The position numbers were made by a program, and so were the translations under genes. Shown one piece after another: positions 49,282 to 58,882 of a DNA stretch of 64,000 nucleotides (position 1 is the stretch's first letter; each line of letters starts with the position of its first letter). The notes beneath the pieces are model-generated. The model saw only the letters and a program-made list of their open reading frames with translations. It ran no database searches and was not told the origin of the DNA. The stretch covers positions 1,674,001 to 1,738,000 of the forward strand of contig OZ245737.1 of NCBI GenBank assembly GCA_965227315.1, in the 5' to 3' direction. This DNA comes from JANQHS01 sp965227315. GTDB taxonomy: Bacteria; Bacteroidota; Bacteroidia; Cytophagales; CCMP332.

Positions 49282-50502
49282 ATGAGATCCATTTTCATCG
49301 CCCTTTTATTTCCCATCGTCATACCGGCATTTTCACAGGAACTCGACGCGCGTCAAAAATCCTTTCTTCGAGCGGAGGCAGAATCTGTACAGGAAAAGAA
49401 CGGGGCGAACTTTTGGAAACCGGTGGAAGACCAGATCGGAAGCAAAAGAATGGTCATGCTTGGAGAATTTACGCATGGTTCAAGGGAGATCACCTTAAAC
49501 CGCAACGACCTGATCAGTTATCTGCATGAAAACATCGGCTTTGATCTCATCCTTTTTGAATCGGGTCTTGGTGAATTGGCTGCCATAGAGTCGGACAAGA
49601 AAAATATGAGCCCTGAGCAGATGACCAGTGGTTTTTTCGGTGGCTGGAGAACCAAGGAGTTCGCCGAGCTTATGGCCTATGTCAAAGAAAAGGATATGGC
49701 TATTGGCGGCTTCGATGTTCAGAGAACGGGTGATGGATTTTTGCAGCTGATCAAGCAGGTTGGATCGGCGGAGGGAATCGATGTTTTCTCCTGGGAGAGA
49801 TCTGAAAAACAATTCTCTGAGATCAAAAATGATCTTTCCGATTTCGAGGTGGGTTATGAAACCGTCAAGCCGAAAACAGAACTTCTTATTCGTGATTATC
49901 AGGAAGCCCTTGCCAAAGCGGGGACACTTGGAGCCAGTCCTCAGAACAAGTATCTGCTGCGAACATTTGAAAACAGGATCGCATATCTGGAATACATGCT
50001 GGAATTCAAAAGGACGGATGGCTGGCATAAGCGCTGGACGGCCAGGGATTCCCTGATGGCAGAAAATGTAAAATGGCTTCGCGAGGAGATGTTTCCGGGA
50101 AAGAAAGTCATCGTTGTAGCGCATAACTACCATGTTGCAAAGTATAACCGCATTGAAAAGGTCATGGGGGAATTTCTTGAACCCAGATTTGGAAGATCCA
50201 CCTATGTGATCGGAGCCTTTGCGGCCCAGGGAGAATATGCAAACAATGCAGGAGAGATAGAGGAATTATCCCCTTCTGATCCGGTTGATCTTGATATCAA
50301 GGATCTGATCCTGGCCTTGAAGGGAGAAGTAAATTTTCTCGACCTGGAATGCGCCAATTCCAGAGGCGGAGAATGGCTGGATGAGAGCATCGTTGTTCAT
50401 GATAGCTTCATCGATCTGAACAATTCCAAGAAATTGAACCTGGCCAAACAATTCGATGGGATACTGCTTCTGAAGAAGAGCTCTCCTCCTCAGAAACTCT
50501 AG
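49282..50502 (+). CDS. Erythromycin-esterase-family protein
   Basis: A 406-residue exported protein (signal peptide 1-18, PAFSQ) of the EreA/EreB superfamily. Recognised motifs: MLGEFTHGSREI (conserved Glu and His around residues 56-60), ILFESGLGELAAI, GFDVQRTGDGF and VVAHNYHVAK (conserved His). The family hydrolyses macrolide lactones in some members, but most environmental homologues have unknown substrates. Likely co-transcribed with the gluzincin-like gene. Confidence 0.85.
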   Translation: MRSIFIALLFPIVIPAFSQELDARQKSFLRAEAESVQEKNGANFWKPVEDQIGSKRMVMLGEFTHGSREITLNRNDLISYLHENIGFDLILFESGLGELAAIESDKKNMSPEQMTSGFFGGWRTKEFAELMAYVKEKDMAIGGFDVQRTGDGFLQLIKQVGSAEGIDVFSWERSEKQFSEIKNDLSDFEVGYETVKPKTELLIRDYQEALAKAGTLGASPQNKYLLRTFENRIAYLEYMLEFKRTDGWHKRWTARDSLMAENVKWLREEMFPGKKVIVVAHNYHVAKYNRIEKVMGEFLEPRFGRSTYVIGAFAAQGEYANNAGEIEELSPSDPVDLDIKDLILALKGEVNFLDLECANSRGGEWLDESIVVHDSFIDLNNSKKLNLAKQFDGILLLKKSSPPQKL

Positions 50503-50509
50503 TTGAGCT

Positions 50510-50577
50510 GCTCTGAGCGCAAGCGAAGAGCCTGGAAGGATTGTGCTCTTTGCAGGAAGTCAAATTGGAGAAGGATA
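50510..50577 (+). repeat. Direct repeat A, left copy (68 bp)
   Basis: Begins GCTCTGAGCG and ends AAGGATA; matches 51352-51419 over 68 bases with only a handful of differences. Confidence 0.8.
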
Positions 50578-50600
50578 AAATTTTCGGTTTTTACTGATCT

Positions 50601-50771
50601 AAGGTGACGTTGATCCATTTTGCCTCTGCTCATGTCGGCGATAGCCTCTTTGTTAAGAACATATTTTCAGTTTCGCAAGATTTGAGGTTACATTAGCCCA
50701 TTTTCCCTCCGCGCATAATCTCGATAGCCTCTTCGGTCGCTTCGCTCCCTCAGAGGCCTTCTAGGGATGTT
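50601..50771 (+). repeat. Direct repeat B, left copy (about 171 bp)
   Basis: Aligns without gaps to 51161-51331 (offset 560). Inside it a shorter motif with CGATAGCCTCTT recurs at an 83-base interval (50639 and 50722). Confidence 0.8.
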
Positions 50772-50787
50772 GAGGTGAGGAATTCTA

Positions 50788-51087
50788 CTACCAGTGCCTT
50801 ATATCATCAAAAAGATCCCGCCACTTGGGGTTTTCCTTTTCGATCAATTCAATTTTCCAAGATCGTCTTTTCCCCTTGATATAATACTCGTAATCCAGTG
50901 CTTCCTTGTAAGTCGAGAAATGCCTCATAAAAACAAGTCGGCTGGTTTTATACTTAGCGGAAAAAGCGGTTGGATAGCATCTGGATTTATGATCTCGGAC
51001 GCGCGTGCATATGTCCCTTGTTGATCCCGTGTAGAGCGTCGATCTCGTTCTGCTTGCCATGATATAGGTAGTGCCACCACGGACCAT
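50788..51087 (-). CDS. Solitary GIY-YIG nuclease-domain protein
   Basis: A 99-residue protein of the UPF0213/GIY-YIG type: GGTTYIMASRTRSTLYTG gives the two core strands (YIM and LYTG in place of GIY and YIG), then TRDICTRVRDHK with the conserved Arg, and Glu67 in ALDYEYYIKGKRR, the metal ligand, followed by WKIELIEKENPKWRDLF. All core residues of the nuclease are present. Flanked on both sides by nested direct repeats; no partner gene. Confidence 0.88.
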   Translation of the reverse strand: MVRGGTTYIMASRTRSTLYTGSTRDICTRVRDHKSRCYPTAFSAKYKTSRLVFMRHFSTYKEALDYEYYIKGKRRSWKIELIEKENPKWRDLFDDIRHW

Positions 51088-51160
51088 TTAGAAAATATAG
51101 GGAAGTATGGTGATGGCTATCGAACCGATTTGTGAAGGGGTCTTTGGGTATCGGGAATTT

Positions 51161-51331
51161 GAGGTGATATTGGTCCCCTTTCCCTCTGCGCTTGATCGCG
51201 ATAGTCTCTTCGGTAAGAATATATTTTCCGTTTCGCAAGATTTGAAGCTACATTGGCCCATTTTCCCTCTGCGCACAATCTCGATAGCCTCTTCGGTCGC
51301 TGCGCTTCCTCAGAGGCCTCCTATGGTTGTT
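51161..51331 (+). repeat. Direct repeat B, right copy
   Basis: Gap-free match to 50601-50771 across about 171 bases. Confidence 0.8.
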
Positions 51332-51351
51332 TGTTCATAAAAAGAAAATGC

Positions 51352-51419
51352 GCTCTGAGCGTCAGCGAAGAGCCTGGAAGGATTGTGCTCTTTGCAGATG
51401 GTCAAATTCGAAAAGGATA
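51352..51419 (+). repeat. Direct repeat A, right copy
   Basis: Gap-free match to 50510-50577. The order around the GIY-YIG gene is A-B-gene-B-A, all in the same orientation. Confidence 0.8.
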
Positions 51420-51493
51420 CAATTAATAATTAACCCCTAATAATTCATGATTACTACCTTGTTTCTAAATTGAGACTCATTAATCCTATTGTT

Positions 51494-52201
51494 ATGAAAA
51501 CCAAACTGATCCTCACTTCGCTTTTCGCATTTTTTATCCTTTCATTTTCTTCGATTTCCAATTCCAGAGCCCAGACCATGGGAGTATCATTTTCCTATTT
51601 TTTTCCAAAGAACGGATACATGTCCACCGTGGTCAGTCCCTTTTCGATACGTGGTCTTGGATTGAAATTCAGCAATATAGTTTCAGTGGAAACGGGCTTC
51701 TCCCTCTACAGAATGGCCGGCATGAACATCACAGGCATGGATAGCATCGAAAGCGATGATCCCATGCTGGGTCCCAATTTCACCATCATGGTTCCACTCC
51801 AACTGGTCCTGAAGTTTGGCAATGAGCAACATCAGGTCAGCATCAAGGGAGGTGGATTTTTCTTCTATAGCTTCAACAACAAACTCGATTACGGCCATAT
51901 CGACAAAGCCATCAGGGAGCATGAAGGATGGGATGTGGCAAATTCCAACTTCAGCATCAGCCCAGGCCTCGGGCTTGGATGGGTTTTTGGAGCCGAATAC
52001 CTCTTTTTTCCAACGGATCAGTTCGGGATCAAGCTGGGCGCGAACTACTACATCGGAGGTGCCAACCTGAACATGAAAGGCGACTATTGGGGTGGCCCGA
52101 TCGAAGGACCGAACACCATCAGGAACAATGTCGAATACCCGGATTCACAGATCGACTATACAGGTTTTGAGCTCACTTTCGGAGTGGTTTTCAAGACCTG
52201 A
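51494..52201 (+). CDS. Outer-membrane beta-barrel protein
   Basis: A 235-residue protein with signal peptide (about 1-24, NSRAQ) and a barrel-like strand pattern (MGVSFSYFFPKNGYMSTVVS, FSISPGLGLGWVFGAEYLFF, QFGIKLGANYYIGGANLNMK) ending in FELTFGVVFKT. Probably an OmpW/outer-membrane-family small barrel. ATG 51494 is chosen. Stands alone after the repeat region. Confidence 0.7.
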   Translation: MKTKLILTSLFAFFILSFSSISNSRAQTMGVSFSYFFPKNGYMSTVVSPFSIRGLGLKFSNIVSVETGFSLYRMAGMNITGMDSIESDDPMLGPNFTIMVPLQLVLKFGNEQHQVSIKGGGFFFYSFNNKLDYGHIDKAIREHEGWDVANSNFSISPGLGLGWVFGAEYLFFPTDQFGIKLGANYYIGGANLNMKGDYWGGPIEGPNTIRNNVEYPDSQIDYTGFELTFGVVFKT

Positions 52202-52402
52202 TCCCGACTTTGCACAGCAGGATCTGCAGATCTCAGGGGTGAAATATGGAAACCACATGAGAATGGATAGGCTATCCTTTGATCAAGTGGGCAGATTCCC
52301 CGAAATCCGGATTCCCAAAATCTCAAGGTTCCAAAAAGATTGTCGGAAAATTTTGACAAGACCTACAGACAAGCCTATTTGGGAATTGATTAATACGGAA
52401 TT

Positions 52403-53536
52403 ATGGCAAAGATCTCAATACTAGGAGCAGGAAGGGTCGGTTCGGCCATGGCATTGGATATGGCCAAGGTGCATGATGTGCTGATCGCCGATCGAAGTGA
52501 AGAGGCCCTCAACAATCTGAAAGAAAGGAATCCGGAGATAAAAACCCTGATCGCAGATCTTTCCAAAAAGGAAGAGATTCAAAAGACAATAACTGCAGCG
52601 GATCTGGTCATATCCGCAGTGCCGGGCTTCATGGGCTACGCAACCCTGGAAGCCATTATCAGAAATGAAAAGGATGTGGTGGACATTTCCTTTTTTCCAG
52701 AGGATGCCATGGAACTGAATACACTGGCAAAGACAAGAAATGTAACCGCCGTGGTTGATTGCGGCGTGGCGCCCGGAATGGACAACATACTTCTGGGCTA
52801 TTGGAATAAACAAATGGATGTTCAATTCTTCGAATGCCTGGTGGGCGGACTCCCGGAAGAAAAAAAATGGCCATTCAACTACAAAGCCCCCTTCTCTCCC
52901 ATCGATGTTATTGAAGAATACACCCGCCCAGCAAGATTGGTTGAAAATGGCACAACGGTGATCAAGCCGCCGCTTTCGGAAGTTGAGGTGATCGATTTTC
53001 CGGGCATCGGTGAACTGGAAGCCTTTAATTCCGATGGCTTAAGATCGTTGATCCAAACCATGCCGAACATTCCAAATATGAAGGAAAAAACCCTGCGCTA
53101 TCCGGGCCATGCACAGAACATTATGGTTTTGAAGGAATCAGGCTTCTTTGAAGAAAAACCCATTCGGTATCAGGGTCAAGAGATCAGGCCCATCGATTTC
53201 ACTTCGAAGATCCTTTTCAATGAGTGGTTATTGAAACCCGGGGACAGGGAATTCACCGCTATGAGGGTCATCATTCGCGGAGAAAAGGAAGGAAAACCAT
53301 TTCAGGTGAGCTACCATCTTCTCGACAAATACAATGAGCAAACCCAAACCTCTTCCATGGCCAGGACCACCGGATACACCGCAACCGCAGCGGCGAATCT
53401 CCTGGTAGAAGGGCTTTATTCCAACCCAGGGATCAACCCGCCGGAATACCTGGGAGCGGCAGGCGATGCTACATTAGAATACGTACTTGGCTATTTGGAA
53501 GAGAGGGAGATCATCTACCAACAAGAGGAAAGCTGA
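52403..53536 (+). CDS. Saccharopine-dehydrogenase-type oxidoreductase
   Basis: A 377-residue enzyme with the Rossmann motif ISILGAGRVGSAMALDMAKV at the N-terminus, DLVISAVPGFMGYATLEAII, a substrate-domain region (VVDCGVAPGMDNILLGYWNK, VGGLPEEKKWPFNYKAPFSP) and a C-terminal closing helix. The domain layout is that of saccharopine dehydrogenase/lysine 6-dehydrogenase-like proteins in amino-acid metabolism. Stands alone. Substrate cannot be assigned by eye. Confidence 0.85.
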   Translation: MAKISILGAGRVGSAMALDMAKVHDVLIADRSEEALNNLKERNPEIKTLIADLSKKEEIQKTITAADLVISAVPGFMGYATLEAIIRNEKDVVDISFFPEDAMELNTLAKTRNVTAVVDCGVAPGMDNILLGYWNKQMDVQFFECLVGGLPEEKKWPFNYKAPFSPIDVIEEYTRPARLVENGTTVIKPPLSEVEVIDFPGIGELEAFNSDGLRSLIQTMPNIPNMKEKTLRYPGHAQNIMVLKESGFFEEKPIRYQGQEIRPIDFTSKILFNEWLLKPGDREFTAMRVIIRGEKEGKPFQVSYHLLDKYNEQTQTSSMARTTGYTATAAANLLVEGLYSNPGINPPEYLGAAGDATLEYVLGYLEEREIIYQQEES

Positions 53537-53615
53537 GTTTCCTTACAAAAGCAATTTTCGACTGACCGGATCATAAATCTACCTTTCGTGGAAATGGTCG
53601 AAACTTTATTTTTCT

Positions 53616-53641
53616 ATTTGTTACTTATTTGTAAAACAAAT
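53616..53641. promoter_or_regulatory. Inverted repeat before the second padR gene
   Basis: ATTTGTT (53616-53622) and AACAAAT (53635-53641) are perfect inverted arms; nested within is TTAC-N6-GTAA (53621-53634). Lies 12 bases before the padR start at 53653. Probable PadR operator. Confidence 0.5.
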
Positions 53642-53652
53642 CGAAAAAGAGC

Positions 53653-53985
53653 ATGAAAGGTACATTTCTAGGTGAACTCGAGGAACTAGCTCTTCTGACA
53701 ACCGCCATGCTGGATGGTGAGGGATATGGTATTTCCATAGTCGAAGAGATCCGGCTTCAGACAGGCCGGAAGGTCAACATAGGAGCTCTGCATACCGTCC
53801 TTAGAAGATTGGAGAAGAAGGGCCTGGTGGGTTCCAGTCTTGGAGGAGCCACAAAAGAAAGGGGCGGACGAAGAAAGAGATTGTTCTATGTCACCAGTGC
53901 TGGAAAGGAAATGATCCGCCAAACCTATGAAACCAGGCAGCGACTGTATCAGCAGATCCCCAACATGGCAATGGTCATTGCATGA
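53653..53985 (+). CDS. PadR-family regulator of the permease gene
   Basis: A 110-residue PadR protein: FLGELEELALLTTAMLDGEG, YGISIVEEIRLQTGRKVNIG, ALHTVLRRLEKKGLVGSSLG, and the wing GGRRKRLFYVTSAGKEMIRQ. Its stop overlaps the ATG of the permease gene by 4 bases (53982), so the two are co-translated. A PadR next to an FtsX/MacB-type permease with a prefix domain is a recurrent Bacteroidota pair. Confidence 0.93.
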   Translation: MKGTFLGELEELALLTTAMLDGEGYGISIVEEIRLQTGRKVNIGALHTVLRRLEKKGLVGSSLGGATKERGGRRKRLFYVTSAGKEMIRQTYETRQRLYQQIPNMAMVIA

Positions 53986-56612
53986 AACCACCAAAAAATG
54001 CGATAAGGATTCTGAAATGGTTCTGCAGAGAAGATCTGCACGAAGAAATTCTGGGTGATCTCGAAGAATTGTTCAATCGGAATCTGGAAGGCAAAAAGGC
54101 CAGCCAGGCAAGGCTCCTTTTTTGGTTCGATATGCTAAAATTCCTTCGCCTTTCAAATCTGCGAAAAACGTCGGTCCCTTTTCAAATAATCAATATTTCC
54201 CTGTTCCGTCACTCCTTAATGCTGGGGTGGAGATACTGGAAAAAAGAAAAGTCCCTATCCCTTGTCAACCTGGTCGGACTTGCCACGGGGCTTGCGGCTT
54301 TTCTGATCCTCTACTCATATGTGGAATTCGAAAAAAGCTTTGATAAGGCTTATTCAAAAACAGAAAGGCTGTACAGAATATCGGCCAATTGGGTTGATGA
54401 CGGAGTGTATGTGGAGACTGCGGAATCCTGCGTTCCTCTCCTACCACTGCTTTCGGAAAAAATGCCCGAGATCGAGGCTTCCTGTCGTTTCATCAACCTG
54501 CCGGGATTCCTGTTTACAAACCCCAGCAACAAGGCCAGGGAGAACAAGGTGTTTTTCGTGGACTCAAGCCTTTTCCGGCTATTCGATTTTGAGCTTGCCG
54601 AAGGTTCCTTAAAAAACTGTCTGGATGCCCCCTTCCAAATAGTGCTGACCCAAAAGATCGCCAACAAGTATTTTCCTTCAACATCGGCAGTAGGAAAGAC
54701 CATCGAATATGAAGACGACCGGTCCAAACATACCTTCCTGGTTACGGCCGTGATCAAGGATCTTCCGGCAAACACACACTTTGATTTTGAAGTATTGGCT
54801 TCAATGGGCTCAATGCGTAAAATGAGGCCCTGGTTCAATAATTGGTGGTATCCGCCGGCCTTTTCATATGTCCTGTTAAGGCCGGGAGCTTCGGAATTGG
54901 CGATCGATCAAAATATCATGAAGGTCCTGAAGGATCATGCTCCTGAGGATTTCATGGATAACAAACCGGAATTTGTTTTACAAAGGGTGAGCAGGATACA
55001 TCTGCATTCGAAAAGAAAGGCAGAATGGAAGGCATCGGGAAATTTTGCCCAAATCCAAATGCTCGAATTTGTGGGCTTCCTCGTACTCGTGATCGCACTG
55101 ATCAATTTTGTAAATCTTGTTACCGCCCAAAGCATAAAAAGAACAAGAGAGATCGGTTTGAGAAGATCTATGGGCGCTGTGAGGTCTGTCATGATCCTTC
55201 AATTCTTCGCCGAATCCCTGATCAGTATCTCCCTGGCTGTAATTCTGGGTTTCATCCTGGTCTTTTTCATCAACAACGCCCTGCTTCTGGATATTCTTGG
55301 CAACCCGGTCGATCTTCGGGTAATCAACACACCCGAGTTCATTTTTTATATGATCATCGGCCTGATTCTCTCCGTTCTGATCACAGCAGGATACCCGATG
55401 TTCCTGGTTTTTCAAACGCACCCCGCCGAGGCGATCTCCACTTTTAAAGTAAGGGGAATGAAAACGGGTTTTTTCAGAACCTCCCTGGTTTTTGTTCAGG
55501 TCTTCGTTTCTTCCTTCTTGATCCTCAGTACCCTGGTCGTTCTTTTTCAAGGACAATTCTTGAGAAACTACTCCATGGGATTTGAACAGGAAAACCTGGT
55601 GGCGATCAGGATGATGGATAATCATGATACCAAAAATTTCAAAACCTTAAAGAACGATCTGCAAAGCCTTTCTTTCGTTGAAGGGGTTGCCGTTTCTTCC
55701 ACCCTTCCGGGGAAAGGCGGCTTCTACGGATTTCCGGTAAAAAGCCCGGATGATCCCGAAAGAGATGACCTCACCATGAAGTCCCTGGGTGTGGATGAAG
55801 ATTTCCTGAAGGTCTATGGAATATCAATAAAGGAAGGAAGACCATTTGACGAAAGAAAAGGAGATAAGACCGGTGCATTTCTTTTGAATAGATCCGCTGT
55901 GGACTACCTGGGATGGGATGAACCCATCGGAAAAGATCTGACTCTTACCGTACATACGGGGAAAGAAGAAAACAGGGAGGGAAAAGTGATCGGAATTATC
56001 GACAGATTCCATTTTGCCTCACTTTATAACCAGATCGATCCGCTAATCGTCTATATCAACGAGCACCATTATTACACGGATTTTCTCAACATACGCCTGG
56101 CCAAGGGCAATATTTACGAGCAGATCAATGCTCTGGAAAAAGCATATCAGAAATTCAATCCAAACAAGCCATTCGAGCTCATCTTCTTGGAACAGGAAAT
56201 GAGCAGCTTCTACGAAAAAGAAAAGAATGCCGGAAAACTGATGGGGTTTTTCGCTGGAATGGCAATCCTGATCTCGGGGCTTGGGATCTTTGGCCTTGTG
56301 TCTTTTTCGGTAGGAAGAAGGATCAAAGAGATAGGGATCAGAAAAATTCTAGGTGCGAGCAGGGTCCAAAACATTGGATTGTTCCTGAGAGGCTCCGTAT
56401 TGATCCTGATCACAGGAAGCATACTCTCATGGCCGCTTCATTTTATTCTGGCCAATGATTGGCTACAAAATTTTGCCTACGCGATCGACCTGAGTCCTCA
56501 TATCTATCTTCTGGTATTATTGGGGGAGTGTTTCCTTCTGATTGCCACCATAGGCCCTATGGTATTCAGGGCCAGCAGTACTAATCCTATTAAATCTCTG
56601 AGAGAACCCTAG
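53982..56612 (+). CDS. FtsX/MacB-type permease with N-terminal prefix domain
   Basis: An 876-residue membrane protein. N-terminal prefix domain (about 1-65: RILKWFCREDLHEEILGDLE, ELFNRNLEGKKASQARLLFW), then a MacB/FtsX permease: membrane helix near residue 95 (SLVNLVGLATGLAAFLILYS), large extracytoplasmic domain, helices around 365-460 with REIGLRRSMGAVRSVM, then a second periplasmic region and C-terminal helices with RIKEIGIRKILGASRVQNIG. No ATPase gene is adjacent, so the partner ATPase is elsewhere or absent. Likely exports or mechanically transmits across the envelope. Confidence 0.9.
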   Translation: MKPPKNAIRILKWFCREDLHEEILGDLEELFNRNLEGKKASQARLLFWFDMLKFLRLSNLRKTSVPFQIINISLFRHSLMLGWRYWKKEKSLSLVNLVGLATGLAAFLILYSYVEFEKSFDKAYSKTERLYRISANWVDDGVYVETAESCVPLLPLLSEKMPEIEASCRFINLPGFLFTNPSNKARENKVFFVDSSLFRLFDFELAEGSLKNCLDAPFQIVLTQKIANKYFPSTSAVGKTIEYEDDRSKHTFLVTAVIKDLPANTHFDFEVLASMGSMRKMRPWFNNWWYPPAFSYVLLRPGASELAIDQNIMKVLKDHAPEDFMDNKPEFVLQRVSRIHLHSKRKAEWKASGNFAQIQMLEFVGFLVLVIALINFVNLVTAQSIKRTREIGLRRSMGAVRSVMILQFFAESLISISLAVILGFILVFFINNALLLDILGNPVDLRVINTPEFIFYMIIGLILSVLITAGYPMFLVFQTHPAEAISTFKVRGMKTGFFRTSLVFVQVFVSSFLILSTLVVLFQGQFLRNYSMGFEQENLVAIRMMDNHDTKNFKTLKNDLQSLSFVEGVAVSSTLPGKGGFYGFPVKSPDDPERDDLTMKSLGVDEDFLKVYGISIKEGRPFDERKGDKTGAFLLNRSAVDYLGWDEPIGKDLTLTVHTGKEENREGKVIGIIDRFHFASLYNQIDPLIVYINEHHYYTDFLNIRLAKGNIYEQINALEKAYQKFNPNKPFELIFLEQEMSSFYEKEKNAGKLMGFFAGMAILISGLGIFGLVSFSVGRRIKEIGIRKILGASRVQNIGLFLRGSVLILITGSILSWPLHFILANDWLQNFAYAIDLSPHIYLLVLLGECFLLIATIGPMVFRASSTNPIKSLREP

Positions 56613-56614
56613 CC

Positions 56615-58807
56615 CTACTTTAGCTCAGAATTTTTCAAAAAACCTCTGGCAAATTCCACGAGTTCATCGATCTCTCCCGGCCTTAGCTGCTTGTTCTGCC
56701 CATAGACGATCATCCCTTCCGCATAGGCCTCCACATGATAACCTTCAAGTTCCTCGAGGTAGCTTAACAGCTTATCATTGAAAAAGGCCCTGACCTCCTG
56801 CTCGTTGCTTCCCTGTAACAGATAGGCATCTGAAAAATCCGGATGACTCTCAAAATCAATATCGCTCACACCCTTCCCTTCCATCAACCTGTCGATCACG
56901 CTTTCCTTCTCCAATGTGAATTCCGGGAATCCCTTCACAGGAATATACAAGGCCGTGAACTCATCGAGATTACCCGTGATCAAAGCCCCGGCCTTGACCA
57001 CGACATCTGCAATGGTGCTCTCGTAGCCTTCGATGTCGGCGGTAATGATGTTATTCTCCTTCCTGATCTGCTTTCCATAGAAAGAGGGGAAGGGTTTCCA
57101 TCTGGTGGGTCTTTGACTTCCCGCATAATAGCTCCAGCCCCTCTCATTGGTATAGGCTTTGAGTTTTTTGTCTCTTACACTTTCGGTAACCTTCAATGGT
57201 TTTGCATTGGATCTGCGCTCCGCCAAAGGATGCTCTGTCACTGGGTTCAGATGCTCCATGTTCTCGATTTCCAATGTAAGCCCTTTGAGCTCCTGGTTCC
57301 TTTCGAGCTCGCCGATATGATGCACCACCGAATGATCGAGCATGGTGGTTTCCGCAAGATCAAGTCTGATGTTCTTTTCGGGACATTTCAGGAAGGCCCT
57401 CTTGAGGCCGAGAAAATTGGAGAAAACAAAGGCTCCCTTCATGGAGATCTTGACCTCCCGATCACCCTCTACCATTGAATAGCGGACCGAAAACAGGTTC
57501 CCAAGAGCCGCACCCTTGGCGATATTGATGATCATATTCACAAAGATCCCCACGGCTATTCCGATCAACAGATCGGTCGCAAGAACGGTCAGCATGGTGA
57601 TCACAAAAATCAACAGCTCTGTCTTGCCGATGAGGTATACATTTTTGAATTCATTGGGAGAAGCCAGTTTATACCCGGTATAGATCAGCATAGCTGCCAG
57701 GGCCGCGATGGGTATATGGTCGATGATCGGACCACCAAAAAAGATGAAGATCATCAGGAACATGGCATGGAAGAAGTTGGCCCATTGCGTACGTCCACCG
57801 TTAGCAATATTGGCGCTGCTCCGAACGATCTCAGAGATCATTGGCAAGCCTCCGATCAATCCCGAAACCGAAGTGCCCGTACCGACGGCACTCAGATCCT
57901 TGTTCAAATTGCTCTTCCTGTGGAGCGGATCCAGTGAGTCAACCGCAAGTGCACTCAACAGGGATTCAAGGGCAGTCACCAGGGCAATACTGGCTACGGA
58001 GATCCAAAAAACCCCTGTAAAGAACTTCCCAAAATCGGGAAAAATAACACCATCAAGGATCCTCTCCGGAAGGTGAATCAGAAGCGAAGGCCCGACCTTA
58101 TGGTGTTCCCCAAGGAAAACAACCTCATGCTGATGCTCCCAATCCATAATGAACTCCAGGGGTATGGCTATGGCCAGCACCCAGATCGGTGAAGGGATCA
58201 TTTTGATGATCCTGGAATTGATCTTGGGATAGATGATCAGGATAAGAAGTGAGATCAAGGAGATCAACGCAACCTCGGGGTTTGCATGCCTTAATGCCCA
58301 GGGCATTTCGAAAATGGTCTCGTAAAACTCATGTCCATGGGCATGGACTCCCACGGCCACAAAGAATTGTTTGACCATGATGATCACTCCGATGGCGGCC
58401 AGCATTCCATGGACCGCAGATGTGGGGAAAAAATCTCCGAGTTTCCCCGCCTTCAGAAATCCGAAAATGGTGATCAGCGCACCTGCCACTACGATGGCCG
58501 CAAGGGCATATCTGTAACCGGCTTCATTATCCCCTGCCCCAAGGGTCTCAATGGCAGCGAGGTTGACGACGATCAGGCCCGCTGCGGGCCCGGTGATAGT
58601 CACCTGAGATCCATTGATCCTGGAAACCAGCAGACCGCCAACAATGGCGGCGAAAATTCCGGCTATCGCGGGAAAGCCGGACGCCAGGGCGATACCCAGG
58701 CAAAGCGGTAAGGCGATGAGAGATACCCCAAATCCTGCTTTGAGGTCTTCTTTCCAGTACTTTTTTAGATTTGAAATTCCCTTGGAATAAACGTCGGCGG
58801 AAAACAT
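56615..58807 (-). CDS. SulP-family anion transporter with extra C-terminal domain
   Basis: A 730-residue transporter. SulP core (about 10-430) with GFGVSLIALPLCLGIALASG, QVTITGPAAGLIVVNLAAIE, SAVGTGTSVSGLIGGLPMIS; then a STAS-type domain (about 445-530, VKISMKGAFVFSNFLGLKRA, DHSVVHHIGELERN). Beyond it, about 190 further residues (590-725, IEGYESTIADVVVKAGALIT, FESHPDFSDAYLLQGSNEQE) form an unusual additional domain, reminiscent of DUF3137-like C-termini. SulP proteins move sulfate, bicarbonate or other anions. ATG 58807 is chosen. Confidence 0.85.
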   Translation of the reverse strand: MFSADVYSKGISNLKKYWKEDLKAGFGVSLIALPLCLGIALASGFPAIAGIFAAIVGGLLVSRINGSQVTITGPAAGLIVVNLAAIETLGAGDNEAGYRYALAAIVVAGALITIFGFLKAGKLGDFFPTSAVHGMLAAIGVIIMVKQFFVAVGVHAHGHEFYETIFEMPWALRHANPEVALISLISLLILIIYPKINSRIIKMIPSPIWVLAIAIPLEFIMDWEHQHEVVFLGEHHKVGPSLLIHLPERILDGVIFPDFGKFFTGVFWISVASIALVTALESLLSALAVDSLDPLHRKSNLNKDLSAVGTGTSVSGLIGGLPMISEIVRSSANIANGGRTQWANFFHAMFLMIFIFFGGPIIDHIPIAALAAMLIYTGYKLASPNEFKNVYLIGKTELLIFVITMLTVLATDLLIGIAVGIFVNMIINIAKGAALGNLFSVRYSMVEGDREVKISMKGAFVFSNFLGLKRAFLKCPEKNIRLDLAETTMLDHSVVHHIGELERNQELKGLTLEIENMEHLNPVTEHPLAERRSNAKPLKVTESVRDKKLKAYTNERGWSYYAGSQRPTRWKPFPSFYGKQIRKENNIITADIEGYESTIADVVVKAGALITGNLDEFTALYIPVKGFPEFTLEKESVIDRLMEGKGVSDIDFESHPDFSDAYLLQGSNEQEVRAFFNDKLLSYLEELEGYHVEAYAEGMIVYGQNKQLRPGEIDELVEFARGFLKNSELK

Positions 58808-58882
58808 AGCTATGGTCAACAGGTAGGCGCACAATTTAGAATGAAAATCCGATATTTCTCCTGACCGGGATGATTATCAAGA

